From JBEIDK01 sp040383485 (lineage in GTDB: Bacteria; Bacteroidota; Bacteroidia; UBA4408), in NCBI GenBank assembly GCA_040383485.1, contig JBEIDK010000004.1, forward strand, positions 1 through 64,000: a DNA stretch of 64,000 nt, given 5' to 3'. The notes beneath the pieces were generated by a model. The model was not told the DNA's origin. It ran no database searches and saw only the letters and a program-made list of their open reading frames with translations. The position numbers and the translations under genes are program-made. Position 1 is the stretch's first letter. Each line of letters starts with the position of its first letter. This document shows, piece by piece, positions 1 through 9,252 of this stretch.

Positions 1-134
1 GTATTTCTTGACTTTCGAAGGTTACGTAACAATTGGTTTTTTTGAACACGTTTCGCGCTTCGGGATAATTTTATCTCTGGAATTGATTTTTTAATACCTA
101 CTACCCCTTGAAGGATAGAACCCATTAATGCCAT
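1..134 (-). CDS. Partial CDS, N-terminal 44 codons; possibly GH3-family protein
   Basis: An open leftward frame starts at ATG 134-132 and runs off the window edge. It encodes a short hydrophobic start, then a basic stretch (KKSIPEIKLSRSAKRVQK) and QNQLLRNLRK-like residues leading to KSRN. This resembles the N-terminus of bacterial GH3 auxin-responsive-promoter family acyl-acid amido synthetases, where a helix of this kind precedes a TxFG motif, but the decisive part lies outside the window. The gene is transcribed in the same direction as the T9SS gene upstream of it and is separated from it by a strong hairpin terminator. The existence of the gene is fairly likely; the family is a guess. Confidence 0.45.
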   Translation of the reverse strand, partial: MALMGSILQGVVGIKKSIPEIKLSRSAKRVQKNQLLRNLRKSRN

Positions 135-240
135 AATCTAAATACTTATTAAAAAGGTAAATATACCAATTGAAAATTTAATTCAAAAAGATATAAATAG
201 TTTTGGGAATTACTTATTATTCAAACAAAGATAATTTACA

Positions 241-271
241 AAAAAAAGCCATCGAATTTCGATGGCTTTTT
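241..271 (-). terminator. Bidirectional rho-independent terminator
   Basis: A perfect hairpin GCCATCG-AATTT-CGATGGC (248-266) is flanked by an A-run on the left (to 247) and a T-run on the right (267-271), so it can terminate in both directions. It lies 17 bases beyond the stop codon of the leftward T9SS gene and would end that transcript, insulating the gene cut by the window edge. Confidence 0.85.
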
Positions 272-287
272 ATAATCAAAACAAGTA

Positions 288-3185
288 TTATTTTATAATT
301 TGTATAAATCCTGTTTTGGTATTTGCAGTGTTTTTAGAATCTTTTCTGGTGTTATAATTTAAAACATAATAATATGTTCCAGCTTGTTTGTCTTCAGCAC
401 CCCATATTTCGCCATTCCAATCTCTTCCTCCCGGATTTGTATAAGTATGAACCTTATTACCCCACCTATCAAAAATTAAACACTCAATGTCTAAAACACC
501 TGAAGGGTTAATTCTGAACATTCCATTTACTTTGTCTCCATCCAAGGAAAGTACGTTATATGTTTTAACGTTTACAGGTACATTCACTTTAATTTGAAGT
601 GTATCATATACGTCACACTCTTCTAAAACTTCTGATTTGGCTTTAATTATCAATGTGTATGTAGTGTCAAAATCAGCATAATATAAATGGCTAAGTGTAT
701 CCGCTAAATTTAATGTTGTAGCTTCGGGTGTTCCATCACCAAAATTAAATGTAAAATCAGCAATAGAGTCTCCAGTAGTTAGGTTCGTATAATACACTCT
801 AAATGGAGAAACACCTTCTAAAGTATCTGGTATTACATTTATGACAATTCCAACCTTCAGCGGAACTATTGTAGATTTTTTAAATTTACAACCTACTAAA
901 TCTTTTATTTGAACATTATACTCCCCACCATAAATACTAAATATTGAATCAATGCTTGACAATACGGCTGAATGAGTAATTGTATCGGGAGTTAAATTTG
1001 CACCAGTCCAAATATATGTGAAGTTATTGGTAGGAGGTAAATTTGAAATTACCTGAACTTTTGTTCTACCATCGGGCACTCCGCATGTTGCAAAGGTATT
1101 ATCGAAAGTCAAATCATAGGTTAAGCCATAAATTCGAATGCTGTCTATATTTGAGTTATTCTTTGTGCAGCCATCGCCATTTATAATTTGACCAACATGA
1201 TAAATACCCTCAACAATATTTTGTACTGGAACTGTATATGTGTTATTTCCAATTTGAGTAGAGTCATTAAAGGTGGTAATACCATTTGTATAGCTAAATT
1301 TATATGGTGCATTTCCGCCACTAAATGTGAAAGAAATTTGTGCAGCAGTTGGAGGGCATAATGTTCCATTTTTACCCACAACACCACCACCTACTAAAGT
1401 AACAGCTGGACTACTAGCATCAACATTTATTGTTGCAGATGCTCCTGGACAATTATTTGTAATGATTGCAAGGGTATAATCACCTAATCCAGATTGGATA
1501 ATGGTAGGTAATGTTAAATTTTGATTAGTGCCAACAACTACACCAGAAGCATTAGTCCATGAGTATGTTGAGCCAACTACAGTTGGCCCACCAGTTAAAA
1601 CTACCGTATTTCCTAAACAGGTTATAATGTCATTACCAACTACTGCTGCAGTGCCTTGAAACTGGGTAATAGTAATTGAGGTATCAACCGTACAACCATT
1701 GTCATCGCTGGCTACAACGCTATAGGTATTTGTAATCAATCCATTAGCAGTTAATGATTGAGCAAATGTTGCACCGCCATCGGTACTTATTTCATATGGA
1801 GCTAATCCAATAGAAGGTAAGTAAGTTATACTTCCATTCTGCAGTGATTCACATCCATCAACAGAAGTAAATGAACCAGTCATTTCTTTACCCGAAATTG
1901 TTACTGTAACAGTATCGGAATATAGTGGTGGACTACCATTATCATTTGCCCAAATTTGAAAATCTACACTGTTAAGACTAGTTGTTACATATACAATTTG
2001 AACCACAGGGGTGGAAGGGTCAGTAATACTATCTATGGTATAACTAAACGTTGTTATACCCGGTGGTGGTATAACGTGAATGCTAACAGAATCAAGAGGT
2101 TCTGGGCCTAAGAAACCAATATTATAAACCAAGGTATCACCTAAGCATGCACTTAATGTATCACAAACAGTTATACCAGTTAAAATAGGAGCTACATTAT
2201 TACCATTGGTGCAAGTACTAAATACAAATGTTTGGTCATCTAACCAATCAACACCATCAAAAGCATTTTGAGGGCCATCATATGCATTTCCGGGTTGGTC
2301 AAATTGCCCGAATTGTAAGTAGTTTATGTTGTCACCATTATTAGCACCAACTGTTGCCGGAATACCTCCAAAACCATTCTGACCTTGAGAAGCACTACCA
2401 GTAGTCCATTGCATATCTTCATAGTAGAAAGCAACATTTAAACCATTTGGTACATGCACATCGGTACCATCCGTAATAACAAGCATAAATGAATTTAGCT
2501 TATCAGATTGGTTAGGAAAATAACCAACTTTATGCCATTTAAAAATTGCATAATGAGGCATACGACGCATGTAAACTACATTTGAACCTGGATCCCTAGT
2601 ATCCACATCAGCCCAAAAAGGAGCAATCATTACAAACTGGTTGTTTGGAAATGTTTGACCAGAAAAAGTAGTATAAGGAGCGCCAAAGGAAATGTTACCA
2701 TTATTATTTACAAATAAGGAATCATTTAATGTATCACCATAAAAACAGAATGTAAATGGCAGTGTAAGTCTTGGAGAGCTGCCATCATCGTTCCTATACT
2801 CTGGTGCTTGACCATTTGTAAACTGAACAATTGTATCAGTAACAATATCGCCATTTAAGTCTGTGTCTGGCACCAATATTGGTGGTTCATATGCAAAAGG
2901 ATAGTTACAGGCTCCGTTGGTTAAAGCTTTATACCTGTTATTTTTATTGGAAGTATAGACTAGACCAGTTTTTGGTACTTCCTTTACCTTATTGTTTTTT
3001 GATACAATAATTTTTTCTTTCGGAAATTCTGATGGAAATAAATTCTGAATGTTTCCAGATATTTTTTGTTTTTGATATTCGGATGGAGAAAGTTCACTTG
3101 ACTTTTTTACTTGAGCATTTGAATTTATGCCAGTAAATAAAGTCAATAAAAAAAACTTAAATGCAATTGAACTTATCTTTTTCAT
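288..3185 (-). CDS. T9SS type B (gliding-motility-associated) secreted protein with nidogen-like domain
   Basis: This is a large secreted, probably cell-surface protein of 965 residues from the chosen start. Signal peptide: KKISSIAFKFFLLTLF ending SNAQ. About residues 140-325 look like a NIDO (nidogen-like) domain: LFVNNNGNISFG, MIAPFWADVDTR, VGYFPN, WTTGSASQGQNGFGG. Ig-like and SprB-like segments follow (SVVASDDNGCTVDTSIT), then a PKD-like segment (FNFGDGTPEATT), and a C-terminal CHU_C/type-B sorting domain (IFDRWGNKVHTY, WNG, GTYYYVLNY, KTGFIQIIK). An in-frame ATG at 3224 is rejected because the promoter -7 box overlaps it; ATG 3185 gives a normal signal peptide. Family knowledge: such C-termini direct export by T9SS and surface anchoring. 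The ligand is unknown. Confidence 0.85.
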   Translation of the reverse strand: MKKISSIAFKFFLLTLFTGINSNAQVKKSSELSPSEYQKQKISGNIQNLFPSEFPKEKIIVSKNNKVKEVPKTGLVYTSNKNNRYKALTNGACNYPFAYEPPILVPDTDLNGDIVTDTIVQFTNGQAPEYRNDDGSSPRLTLPFTFCFYGDTLNDSLFVNNNGNISFGAPYTTFSGQTFPNNQFVMIAPFWADVDTRDPGSNVVYMRRMPHYAIFKWHKVGYFPNQSDKLNSFMLVITDGTDVHVPNGLNVAFYYEDMQWTTGSASQGQNGFGGIPATVGANNGDNINYLQFGQFDQPGNAYDGPQNAFDGVDWLDDQTFVFSTCTNGNNVAPILTGITVCDTLSACLGDTLVYNIGFLGPEPLDSVSIHVIPPPGITTFSYTIDSITDPSTPVVQIVYVTTSLNSVDFQIWANDNGSPPLYSDTVTVTISGKEMTGSFTSVDGCESLQNGSITYLPSIGLAPYEISTDGGATFAQSLTANGLITNTYSVVASDDNGCTVDTSITITQFQGTAAVVGNDIITCLGNTVVLTGGPTVVGSTYSWTNASGVVVGTNQNLTLPTIIQSGLGDYTLAIITNNCPGASATINVDASSPAVTLVGGGVVGKNGTLCPPTAAQISFTFSGGNAPYKFSYTNGITTFNDSTQIGNNTYTVPVQNIVEGIYHVGQIINGDGCTKNNSNIDSIRIYGLTYDLTFDNTFATCGVPDGRTKVQVISNLPPTNNFTYIWTGANLTPDTITHSAVLSSIDSIFSIYGGEYNVQIKDLVGCKFKKSTIVPLKVGIVINVIPDTLEGVSPFRVYYTNLTTGDSIADFTFNFGDGTPEATTLNLADTLSHLYYADFDTTYTLIIKAKSEVLEECDVYDTLQIKVNVPVNVKTYNVLSLDGDKVNGMFRINPSGVLDIECLIFDRWGNKVHTYTNPGGRDWNGEIWGAEDKQAGTYYYVLNYNTRKDSKNTANTKTGFIQIIK

Positions 3186-3221
3186 TTTTAATGTGTAGTT
3201 ATTTTTCATTATATAATTTGC

Positions 3222-3251
3222 CAAAAATAGAAAGTTTGTTGAATTGCCAAA
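3222..3251 (-). promoter_or_regulatory. Bacteroidota-type promoter for the nidogen-like T9SS gene
   Basis: On the minus strand TTTG (3251-3248) is followed after 18 bases by TATTTTTG (3229-3222), matching the Flavobacterium-type -33 TTTG / -7 TAnnTTTG consensus with canonical spacing. The expected transcription start (about 3215) lies downstream of the first in-frame ATG at 3224, so translation should start at 3185 (or 3209). Confidence 0.7.
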
Positions 3252-3438
3252 AAATAATTTGGAATTCGTTAATTATTACGAACTAAACTTAAGAAACCGT
3301 CAATAAAATATTTTAATAAATCTAAACAAGATACTTAATGTGATTGAAAAAGTGTACTTAGAATAGTTTTTTCGGTTTAAAAATCAAACCAAAGCAAAAA
3401 AAATAATTGTTAATTTGCAATAAATTTAAAATAGTTTT

Positions 3439-4446
3439 ATGCTTAGCATAGATATACATACACACATACTTCCTGAAAACATCCCAAACTATAGAGAAAA
3501 ATTCGGTTATGGTGGATTTATAAGTTTGGAGCATCATAAGCCATGTTGTGCAAAAATGATGGTTGATGATAAATTTTTTAGAGAGGTTCAAGATAATTGT
3601 TGGAGCGCAGAAACAAGAATTAAAGAATGTAATAATTTAAATATTGATGTTCAGGTTTTATCTACAGTTCCTGTAATGTTTAGTTATTGGGCAAAACCAA
3701 AAGATTGCTTGGAGTTATCTATTTTTTTAAATGACCATATTGCCGAAATTGTTCAAAAATATCCTAAAAGATTTATTGGTCTAGGAACTGTTCCGCTGCA
3801 AGAACCTACAATGGCTATAAAGGAATTGGCTAGATGTAAATCAATAGGTTTAAAAGGAGTACAAATAGGTTCTCATGTTAATGATTGGAACTTAAACGAC
3901 CCTAATTTGTTTCCATTTTTTGAAGCATGTGCAGATTATGATATGTCAATTTTTGTGCATCCGTGGGAAATGATGGGACAAGAAAAAATGCAAAAATACT
4001 GGTTGCCATGGCTTGTTGGAATGCCAGCAGAAACATCATTGGCAATATGCAGTATGATTTTTGGCGGTATTTTTGAAAAACTTCCTTCGTTAAGGGTGGC
4101 TTTTGCTCATGGAGGAGGTTCGTTTCCAAGTACCATAGGCCGCATTGAACACGGTTTTAATTGTAGGCCTGATTTGGTTGCAGTTGACAATCCGATAAAT
4201 CCAAGAAAATATTTAAGTAAATTTTGGCTAGACAGTTTAGTACATGACCAAAAAATGTTGGAATTTGTTGTTGACTTAATGGGTGCAGAAAAAATAGCGC
4301 TAGGAAGTGATTATCCATTTCCATTAGGCGAAAATAAACCAGGAGAACTTATTAGAAACAGCAGTTTTAGTGATACAGTAAAAGAAAATTTGTTAGGTGG
4401 TGCAGCACTTAAATGGCTAAACTTGGAAAAGAATTTGTTCATATAA
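3439..4446 (+). CDS. 2-amino-3-carboxymuconate-6-semialdehyde decarboxylase (ACMSD), amidohydrolase-2 family
   Basis: This 335-residue protein is full length and closely resembles animal ACMSD (EC 4.1.1.45). That enzyme decarboxylates the ring-opened product of 3-hydroxyanthranilate and so diverts the kynurenine pathway away from quinolinate/NAD. The zinc ligands are visible: HTH (His7, His9), His174 in FVHPWEM, His224 in FAHGGG and Asp291 in GSDYPFP, at the human numbering. Other family blocks present: KFGYGG, STVPVMFSYWAKP, YWLPWLVGMPAET and DSLVHD. No other kynurenine or aminophenol gene lies nearby. Isocitrate dehydrogenase follows 73 bases downstream. Bacterial use in 2-nitrobenzoate or tryptophan breakdown is known for the family; the role here is inferred. 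Confidence 0.93.
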   Translation: MLSIDIHTHILPENIPNYREKFGYGGFISLEHHKPCCAKMMVDDKFFREVQDNCWSAETRIKECNNLNIDVQVLSTVPVMFSYWAKPKDCLELSIFLNDHIAEIVQKYPKRFIGLGTVPLQEPTMAIKELARCKSIGLKGVQIGSHVNDWNLNDPNLFPFFEACADYDMSIFVHPWEMMGQEKMQKYWLPWLVGMPAETSLAICSMIFGGIFEKLPSLRVAFAHGGGSFPSTIGRIEHGFNCRPDLVAVDNPINPRKYLSKFWLDSLVHDQKMLEFVVDLMGAEKIALGSDYPFPLGENKPGELIRNSSFSDTVKENLLGGAALKWLNLEKNLFI

Positions 4447-4519
4447 TTTATTTTTCAAAATTTTTTATAAAACATTATTAATTTCGCCACCTTATTTAGT
4501 ATAGAAATTCAGATTTATA

Positions 4520-5749
4520 ATGCAGAAAATTAAAGTAGTAAATCCAATTGTTGAATTAGATGGTGATGAAATGACGAGAGTAATTTGGTCATTTATTAAA
4601 GAAAAACTTATTCATCCTTACCTTGAGCTAGACATAAAATATTATGATTTGGGAATTGAGAATAGAGACGCTACAAGTGATAAGGTAACTATTGAAGCTG
4701 CTGAAGCAATTAAAAAGTATAATGTTGGAATTAAATGTGCTACCATAACTCCCGACGAACAGCGTGTTAAAGAATTTAATTTGAAACAAATGTGGAAATC
4801 TCCAAATGGTACCATTAGAAATATTCTTGATGGAACAGTTTTTAGAGAACCAATTGTGATGAAAAATATACCGCGGTTAGTGCCAAATTGGACTGCTCCT
4901 ATTTGTATTGGTCGACATGCCTTTGGAGACCAATATCGCGCAACTGATTTTGTAACCAAAGGTAAAGGTAAACTTACTTTAACCTTTACGCCAGAAGATG
5001 GAAGTTCTCCTCAAAGTTTTGAAGTTTATAATTTTCAAGGTGATGGTGTTGCTCTTGCAATGTACAATACGGAAGAATCAATTAGAGGATTTGCACGTTC
5101 ATGCTTTAATCAAGCAATCATGAAAAAATGGCCACTGTATTTTTCTTCTAAAAACACCATACTTAAAAAATATGACGGTCGGTTTAAAGATATTTTTGAA
5201 GAAGTTTATCAAGGCGAGTTTAAAGGTAGAATGGATGCTTTAGGCATAACTTATGAGCATAGGCTTATTGATGACATGGTAGCATCGGCACTTAAATGGC
5301 ATGGTAATTTTGTTTGGGCATGTAAAAATTATGATGGTGATGTGCAAAGCGATACCGTAGCGCAAGGATTTGGCTCACTTGGACTTATGACATCAGCATT
5401 AATTACTCCAGATGGCAAAACAATGGAAGCAGAAGCAGCTCATGGAACAGTTACTAGACATTATAGAATGCATCAAGCAGGCAAACCAACTTCAACAAAT
5501 CCGATTGCAAGTATTTTTGCATGGACTCAAGGTCTAGCATTTAGAGGTGGTTTAGACAATAATGAAGCTTTAGTAAATTTTGCTAAATCATTAGAATCGG
5601 TTTGTATTGAAACTGTAGAATCAGGAAGCATGACAAAAGATTTAGCTGTTTGTATTTATGGCAATAAGGTTGAAAGTGATAAGTATATGACAACGGAAAA
5701 TTTCCTAAATTTAATTGATGAGAATTTAAGAAAGAAAATAACAATATAA
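4520..5749 (+). CDS. icd: NADP-dependent isocitrate dehydrogenase (eukaryote-type)
   Basis: Converts isocitrate to 2-oxoglutarate in the TCA cycle (EC 1.1.1.42), cytosolic. The 409-residue length and motifs match the homodimeric eukaryote-like IDH subfamily: VELDGDEMTRVIW at the N-terminus, the substrate-binding SPNGTIRNILDGTVFREPI (about residues 94-112), IDDMVA and FVWACKNYDGDVQSD with the metal-binding aspartates, and EAAHGTVTRHYR near the NADP site. It starts at ATG 4520 and stands alone on the rightward strand behind the ACMSD gene. Nothing in the sequence suggests damage. Confidence 0.96.
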   Translation: MQKIKVVNPIVELDGDEMTRVIWSFIKEKLIHPYLELDIKYYDLGIENRDATSDKVTIEAAEAIKKYNVGIKCATITPDEQRVKEFNLKQMWKSPNGTIRNILDGTVFREPIVMKNIPRLVPNWTAPICIGRHAFGDQYRATDFVTKGKGKLTLTFTPEDGSSPQSFEVYNFQGDGVALAMYNTEESIRGFARSCFNQAIMKKWPLYFSSKNTILKKYDGRFKDIFEEVYQGEFKGRMDALGITYEHRLIDDMVASALKWHGNFVWACKNYDGDVQSDTVAQGFGSLGLMTSALITPDGKTMEAEAAHGTVTRHYRMHQAGKPTSTNPIASIFAWTQGLAFRGGLDNNEALVNFAKSLESVCIETVESGSMTKDLAVCIYGNKVESDKYMTTENFLNLIDENLRKKITI

Positions 5750-5835
5750 TTTAATACACACAAAATTTTTACTTGAAGCTAAGAAGGTTGTGCTAAAGTT
5801 CAAAAAAAGTTGGAACAATTAATAATGATATTAAA

Positions 5836-6465
5836 ATGAGAATCTACATATATGCTGTTTGCCTTCTAATAAGTTCTAATATTTTTTCGCAAGACAAAAT
5901 ATATATGATGAACGGTGGTGTTTTTAATGTGAAAATAATCGATACGACTAAAACACAAGTCACATTGGATTTTGATAAGAATAGTAAAACAAAAAAAATA
6001 GTGATTGAAAAGGAAGACATATTTTCAATAAAATATGGAAATGAGAAGGAAATAATTTTGTATACACAGGACTCATTAAGTGAAGAAAACTATATGACTC
6101 AACAAGAAATGAGTGATTATGTTGCTGGACAAAGAGATGCAGTAAAAGGTTACCGTTCTTTAGGTACAACAATTGGAAGTATTGTTGTTGGTGCCGCATC
6201 TGGCTTAACTGGTGGTTTTATATCTATCCCTTTATTCTCGCCGATACCCCCATCTATTTTTGTTGGCGCTGCCGGTGCCAGATGGATAAAAATAAAACGT
6301 AAAAATGTATCGGAACCACGTTACTTAAAATCTGATACATATGTAATGGGATATGATCATGCTGCCAGAGGCAAAAGACTACAAAATGCTTTAATAGGCG
6401 GAGGTTCAGGTTTAGCGGCAGGAATTATTGGTTCAATTCTCTATTCATCTTATAATAAAAAGTAA
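5836..6465 (+). CDS. Secreted/envelope protein of unknown function with glycine-rich hydrophobic segments
   Basis: 209 residues with a clear signal peptide (RIYIYAVCLLISSNIFSQ). The first 100 residues are a beta-rich stretch that begins DKIYMMNGGVFNVKIID, a pattern common in small exported Bacteroidota proteins. Two glycine-rich hydrophobic segments follow (about 112-145, LGTTIGSIVVGAASGLTGG, and about 185-205, LIGGGSGLAAGIIGSILY) that resemble glycine-zipper membrane segments. I do not recognise a named family. The stop is 3 bases before the UbiA-like gene, so the two are probably cotranscribed. Confidence 0.75.
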   Translation: MRIYIYAVCLLISSNIFSQDKIYMMNGGVFNVKIIDTTKTQVTLDFDKNSKTKKIVIEKEDIFSIKYGNEKEIILYTQDSLSEENYMTQQEMSDYVAGQRDAVKGYRSLGTTIGSIVVGAASGLTGGFISIPLFSPIPPSIFVGAAGARWIKIKRKNVSEPRYLKSDTYVMGYDHAARGKRLQNALIGGGSGLAAGIIGSILYSSYNKK

Positions 6466-6468
6466 AAG

Positions 6469-7227
6469 TTGATAAAAAAGTCATCTACATTTATTGTTGA
6501 TTATTTTTTTCACACAAGTTTAGTTGCTGCATTACTATATTTAAATAGCCAATTAATAAGAGGCTTTCAAATTGATTATCTTATCTTATTCCTCATATTT
6601 TTTGGTACACTTGCTGTTTATAACTATAGTAATTTATCGTCAAATAATATAAAAACTAGAAAATTTTTAATAGTTACCTCAATTATTGTTTGTGGTATAT
6701 TTTCATTTTTAAATTATAAAATTCTTGTTGAAAATAACCTTAAGATTATTGTTATTTTATTGATTTTGTTATTCTATGTATTTCCTAATTTAAGTTTTAG
6801 ATTGAGGAACGTTGGTTTACTTAAAATCCTCCTATTAGCAAGCGCTTGGGCTTTATCAGCGGTATTCGTTAATGACTCTAGAAATTCAATAACTCAAAGT
6901 ACATTTATTCTTAATTTTTTTTTCATTATGTCTATATCCATTCCTTTTGATATGCGTGATATGGAAATTGACAATCTTGATACGATTCCTAAAAAATTTG
7001 GATTAAAAACAGCCATTATTATTTCCATTGCATTATATATAATTTCAATTTTTATTCAATACTCCCTGACCCAATCATTAATAATTTTATTATCAATGAT
7101 AATTATAGGCGTTTATGCATTGCTGAAATCAGTAAAATATTATTCTAATAAATTTTATTTGGCATTATTAGAACTTTTAGTTGTAATTAATACCATTTTG
7201 TTACTTGCGAACGAAGCATTTAAATAG
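6469..7227 (+). CDS. UbiA-like polytopic membrane protein (putative prenyltransferase family)
   Basis: 252 residues with about seven to eight hydrophobic helices. The segment SIPFDMRDMEIDNLDTIPKKFG (about residues 161-182) corresponds to the second Asp-rich motif of UbiA prenyltransferases (FDxRDxExD followed by a conserved P and FG). The first motif is degenerate: AVYNYSNL stands where classical enzymes have NDxxDxxxD. A UbiA-like clan member is therefore likely, but a conventional prenyl-diphosphate chemistry is uncertain. The start is TTG 6469, three bases after the preceding stop. The 3' end overlaps the convergent tsaD by 8 bases. Confidence 0.65.
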   Translation: MIKKSSTFIVDYFFHTSLVAALLYLNSQLIRGFQIDYLILFLIFFGTLAVYNYSNLSSNNIKTRKFLIVTSIIVCGIFSFLNYKILVENNLKIIVILLILLFYVFPNLSFRLRNVGLLKILLLASAWALSAVFVNDSRNSITQSTFILNFFFIMSISIPFDMRDMEIDNLDTIPKKFGLKTAIIISIALYIISIFIQYSLTQSLIILLSMIIIGVYALLKSVKYYSNKFYLALLELLVVINTILLLANEAFK

Positions 7228-8248
7228 GAAACCTTGAAGAAGGTGAAATAGCAAGTCCGCAAAAATCTTTGTTTAAATATTTAAAATAACCAACAATTCC
7301 TACCATTGCAGCATTATCCGTGCAATATTCAAAACGAGGAATAAATAGATTATATTGTTGCACATTACATTTATCGGTTAAATATTGCCTTAAATATGAA
7401 TTGGCTGAAACACCGCCAGCAACAGCAATACTCTTAACATCTAAATTTTGAGCTGCAATCAAAAGTTTTTCGGTTGTATACGAAACAATTGTGTGCTGAA
7501 TTGATGCACAAATATCTGATAATTCTTCTGTTACAAAATCGGGGTTAATTTGGGTTTGTTTATTAATAAAATTCATAAAAGAAGTTTTCAATCCACTAAA
7601 GCTAAAATTGTACCCTTGCATTTGCGGTTTTGGGAATTTGTATTTTAATGGATTGCCATCTATTGAATACTTATCTATTAAAGGACCACCAGGGTAAGGC
7701 AGTCCAAGTATTTTTGCTGATTTATCAAAAGCTTCTCCAGCGGCATCATCATTTGTTTCACCAATTAGTTCAAAATCCAGTTCATTCTTAACATATATAA
7801 TTTGAGTATGTCCGCCAGAAATTGTTAAACATAAAAAAGGAAAAGTTGGAACTTGATTTAATGTACCATCAGAATTCTTTTGAATAAGATGAGCCAAAAT
7901 ATGCGCTTGCATATGATTAACTTCGATTAGTGGAATTTTCAAAGCTAAACTTAGAGATTTAGCAAATGATACACCAACTAACAATGAACCCAATAGTCCT
8001 GGTCCTCTGGTAAATGCAATAGCATTTATTTGTTCTTTTTTTATACCAGCCTGCAAAATTGCTTGTGATACAACTGGAACAATATTTTGCTGATGTGCTC
8101 TTGATGCCAATTCAGGGACAACTCCGCCATATTTTTGGTGTATTAGCTGAGTTGAAATGCAATTAGACAGCACATTTTTATTACATAAAATTGCAGCGGA
8201 CGTATCATCACATGAACTTTCGATGGCAAGTATGTAGGCGTCGTTCAA
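7220..8248 (-). CDS. tsaD: tRNA N6-adenosine threonylcarbamoyltransferase
   Basis: TsaD transfers the threonylcarbamoyl group to A37 of ANN-decoding tRNAs (t6A, EC 2.3.1.234), working with TsaB/TsaE. The 342-residue length is standard. Visible motifs: ILAIESSCDDTSAAI at the N-terminus, the metal-binding HMQAH (about residues 111-115), SGGHTQI, DDAAGEAFDKSAK, GVSANSYLR and FEYCTDNAAMVG. It lies 8 bases downstream of folD on the same strand, so the two probably share a transcript. It converges with the UbiA-like gene. Confidence 0.97.
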   Translation of the reverse strand: MNDAYILAIESSCDDTSAAILCNKNVLSNCISTQLIHQKYGGVVPELASRAHQQNIVPVVSQAILQAGIKKEQINAIAFTRGPGLLGSLLVGVSFAKSLSLALKIPLIEVNHMQAHILAHLIQKNSDGTLNQVPTFPFLCLTISGGHTQIIYVKNELDFELIGETNDDAAGEAFDKSAKILGLPYPGGPLIDKYSIDGNPLKYKFPKPQMQGYNFSFSGLKTSFMNFINKQTQINPDFVTEELSDICASIQHTIVSYTTEKLLIAAQNLDVKSIAVAGGVSANSYLRQYLTDKCNVQQYNLFIPRFEYCTDNAAMVGIVGYFKYLNKDFCGLAISPSSRFPI

Positions 8249-8256
8249 AATATAAA

Positions 8257-9150
8257 TTAATAAACTTCTTTCTTAGCTGCCATTAAGGTATTTTGCAATA
8301 ATGCAACAATGGTCATTGGGCCTACTCCGCCTGGAACAGGAGTAATATAACTGCAAAGAGGCGCAACTTCATCAAACTTAACATCACCCCTTAAGGAGTA
8401 GCCTTTTTGCTTTGTGCTATCGTCTACGCGATGAATGCCAACATCAATAATTACGGTGCCTTTTGTTATGTATTCTGATGTTATAAACTCAGGCTTGCCA
8501 AGTGCAGCGATAATTATATCAGCTTTTTTGCATAACTCTTTTAAATTTTTTGTTTTGCTATGACATAATGTAACAGTACAATTTCCTGGACTGCTATTTC
8601 TTGAAAGTAACATACTCATTGGTGCACCAACTATATGACTCCGTCCTATTACTACACAATTTTTACCTTCTGTATCAATGCCATATCGTTCTATTAAAGT
8701 ACAAATACCAAAAGGTGTTGCTGGAAGATAAGATGGTAAATTTAAAGCCATTCTGCCTATATTAGTTGGATGAAACCCATCAACATCTTTAGAAGGATTA
8801 ATTGCCTCAATAATTTTTATTTCAGAGATGTGGCGTGGCAATGGCAGTTGAATTATAAAACCATCAACCTCAATGTCATTATTAAGCTTCTCAATTTTAC
8901 CGAGTAATTGCTTTTCGGTAATGGTACTAGTACATCTAATAAGTGAACTTTTGAATCCTACTCTTTCGCAAACTTTTATTTTACTTGCTACATAGGTTTC
9001 ACTGGCAGCATCGTTACCAATCAAAACAGCTGCCAAATGAGGTGCTCTGTGATTCTTGGAAATCCAAAGTTTGGTTTCATTTGCAATTTCATCAATAATA
9101 ACTTCAGAAATTTTTTTGCCATCAATTATTTTATGTGCCGAAGTTTCCAA
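8257..9150 (-). CDS. folD: Bifunctional methylenetetrahydrofolate dehydrogenase / cyclohydrolase
   Basis: FolD interconverts 5,10-methylene-, methenyl- and 10-formyl-tetrahydrofolate (EC 1.5.1.5 / 3.5.4.9). The 297-residue protein shows YVASKIKVCERVG with the catalytic Tyr and Lys, IQLPLP, PSKDVDGFHPTNIGR, PATPFGI, VVIGRSHIVGAPMSMLL (NADP site) and the C-terminal TPVPGGVGPMTIVALL. It is followed by tsaD after 8 bases. No clear promoter consensus was found in the 102 bases separating it from the Nudix gene. Confidence 0.97.
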   Translation of the reverse strand: METSAHKIIDGKKISEVIIDEIANETKLWISKNHRAPHLAAVLIGNDAASETYVASKIKVCERVGFKSSLIRCTSTITEKQLLGKIEKLNNDIEVDGFIIQLPLPRHISEIKIIEAINPSKDVDGFHPTNIGRMALNLPSYLPATPFGICTLIERYGIDTEGKNCVVIGRSHIVGAPMSMLLSRNSSPGNCTVTLCHSKTKNLKELCKKADIIIAALGKPEFITSEYITKGTVIIDVGIHRVDDSTKQKGYSLRGDVKFDEVAPLCSYITPVPGGVGPMTIVALLQNTLMAAKKEVY

Positions 9151-9252
9151 ATTTTTATGATTGTTTTAATTTTTGAGTTTATCGTTAAGAATTATAAGGT
9201 ATCAATAAAAAACTGGTAGAATTCTTTTTTTATCAACTAATTTTAGAATATG

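Noticed and set aside
3186..3224. 13-residue N-terminal extension of the nidogen-like T9SS protein
   Set aside because: The first ATG overlaps the -7 promoter box, so it would not be in the transcript.
9037..9219. 60-codon rightward frame across the folD start
   Set aside because: Opposes the well-supported folD N-terminus and has no recognisable features.
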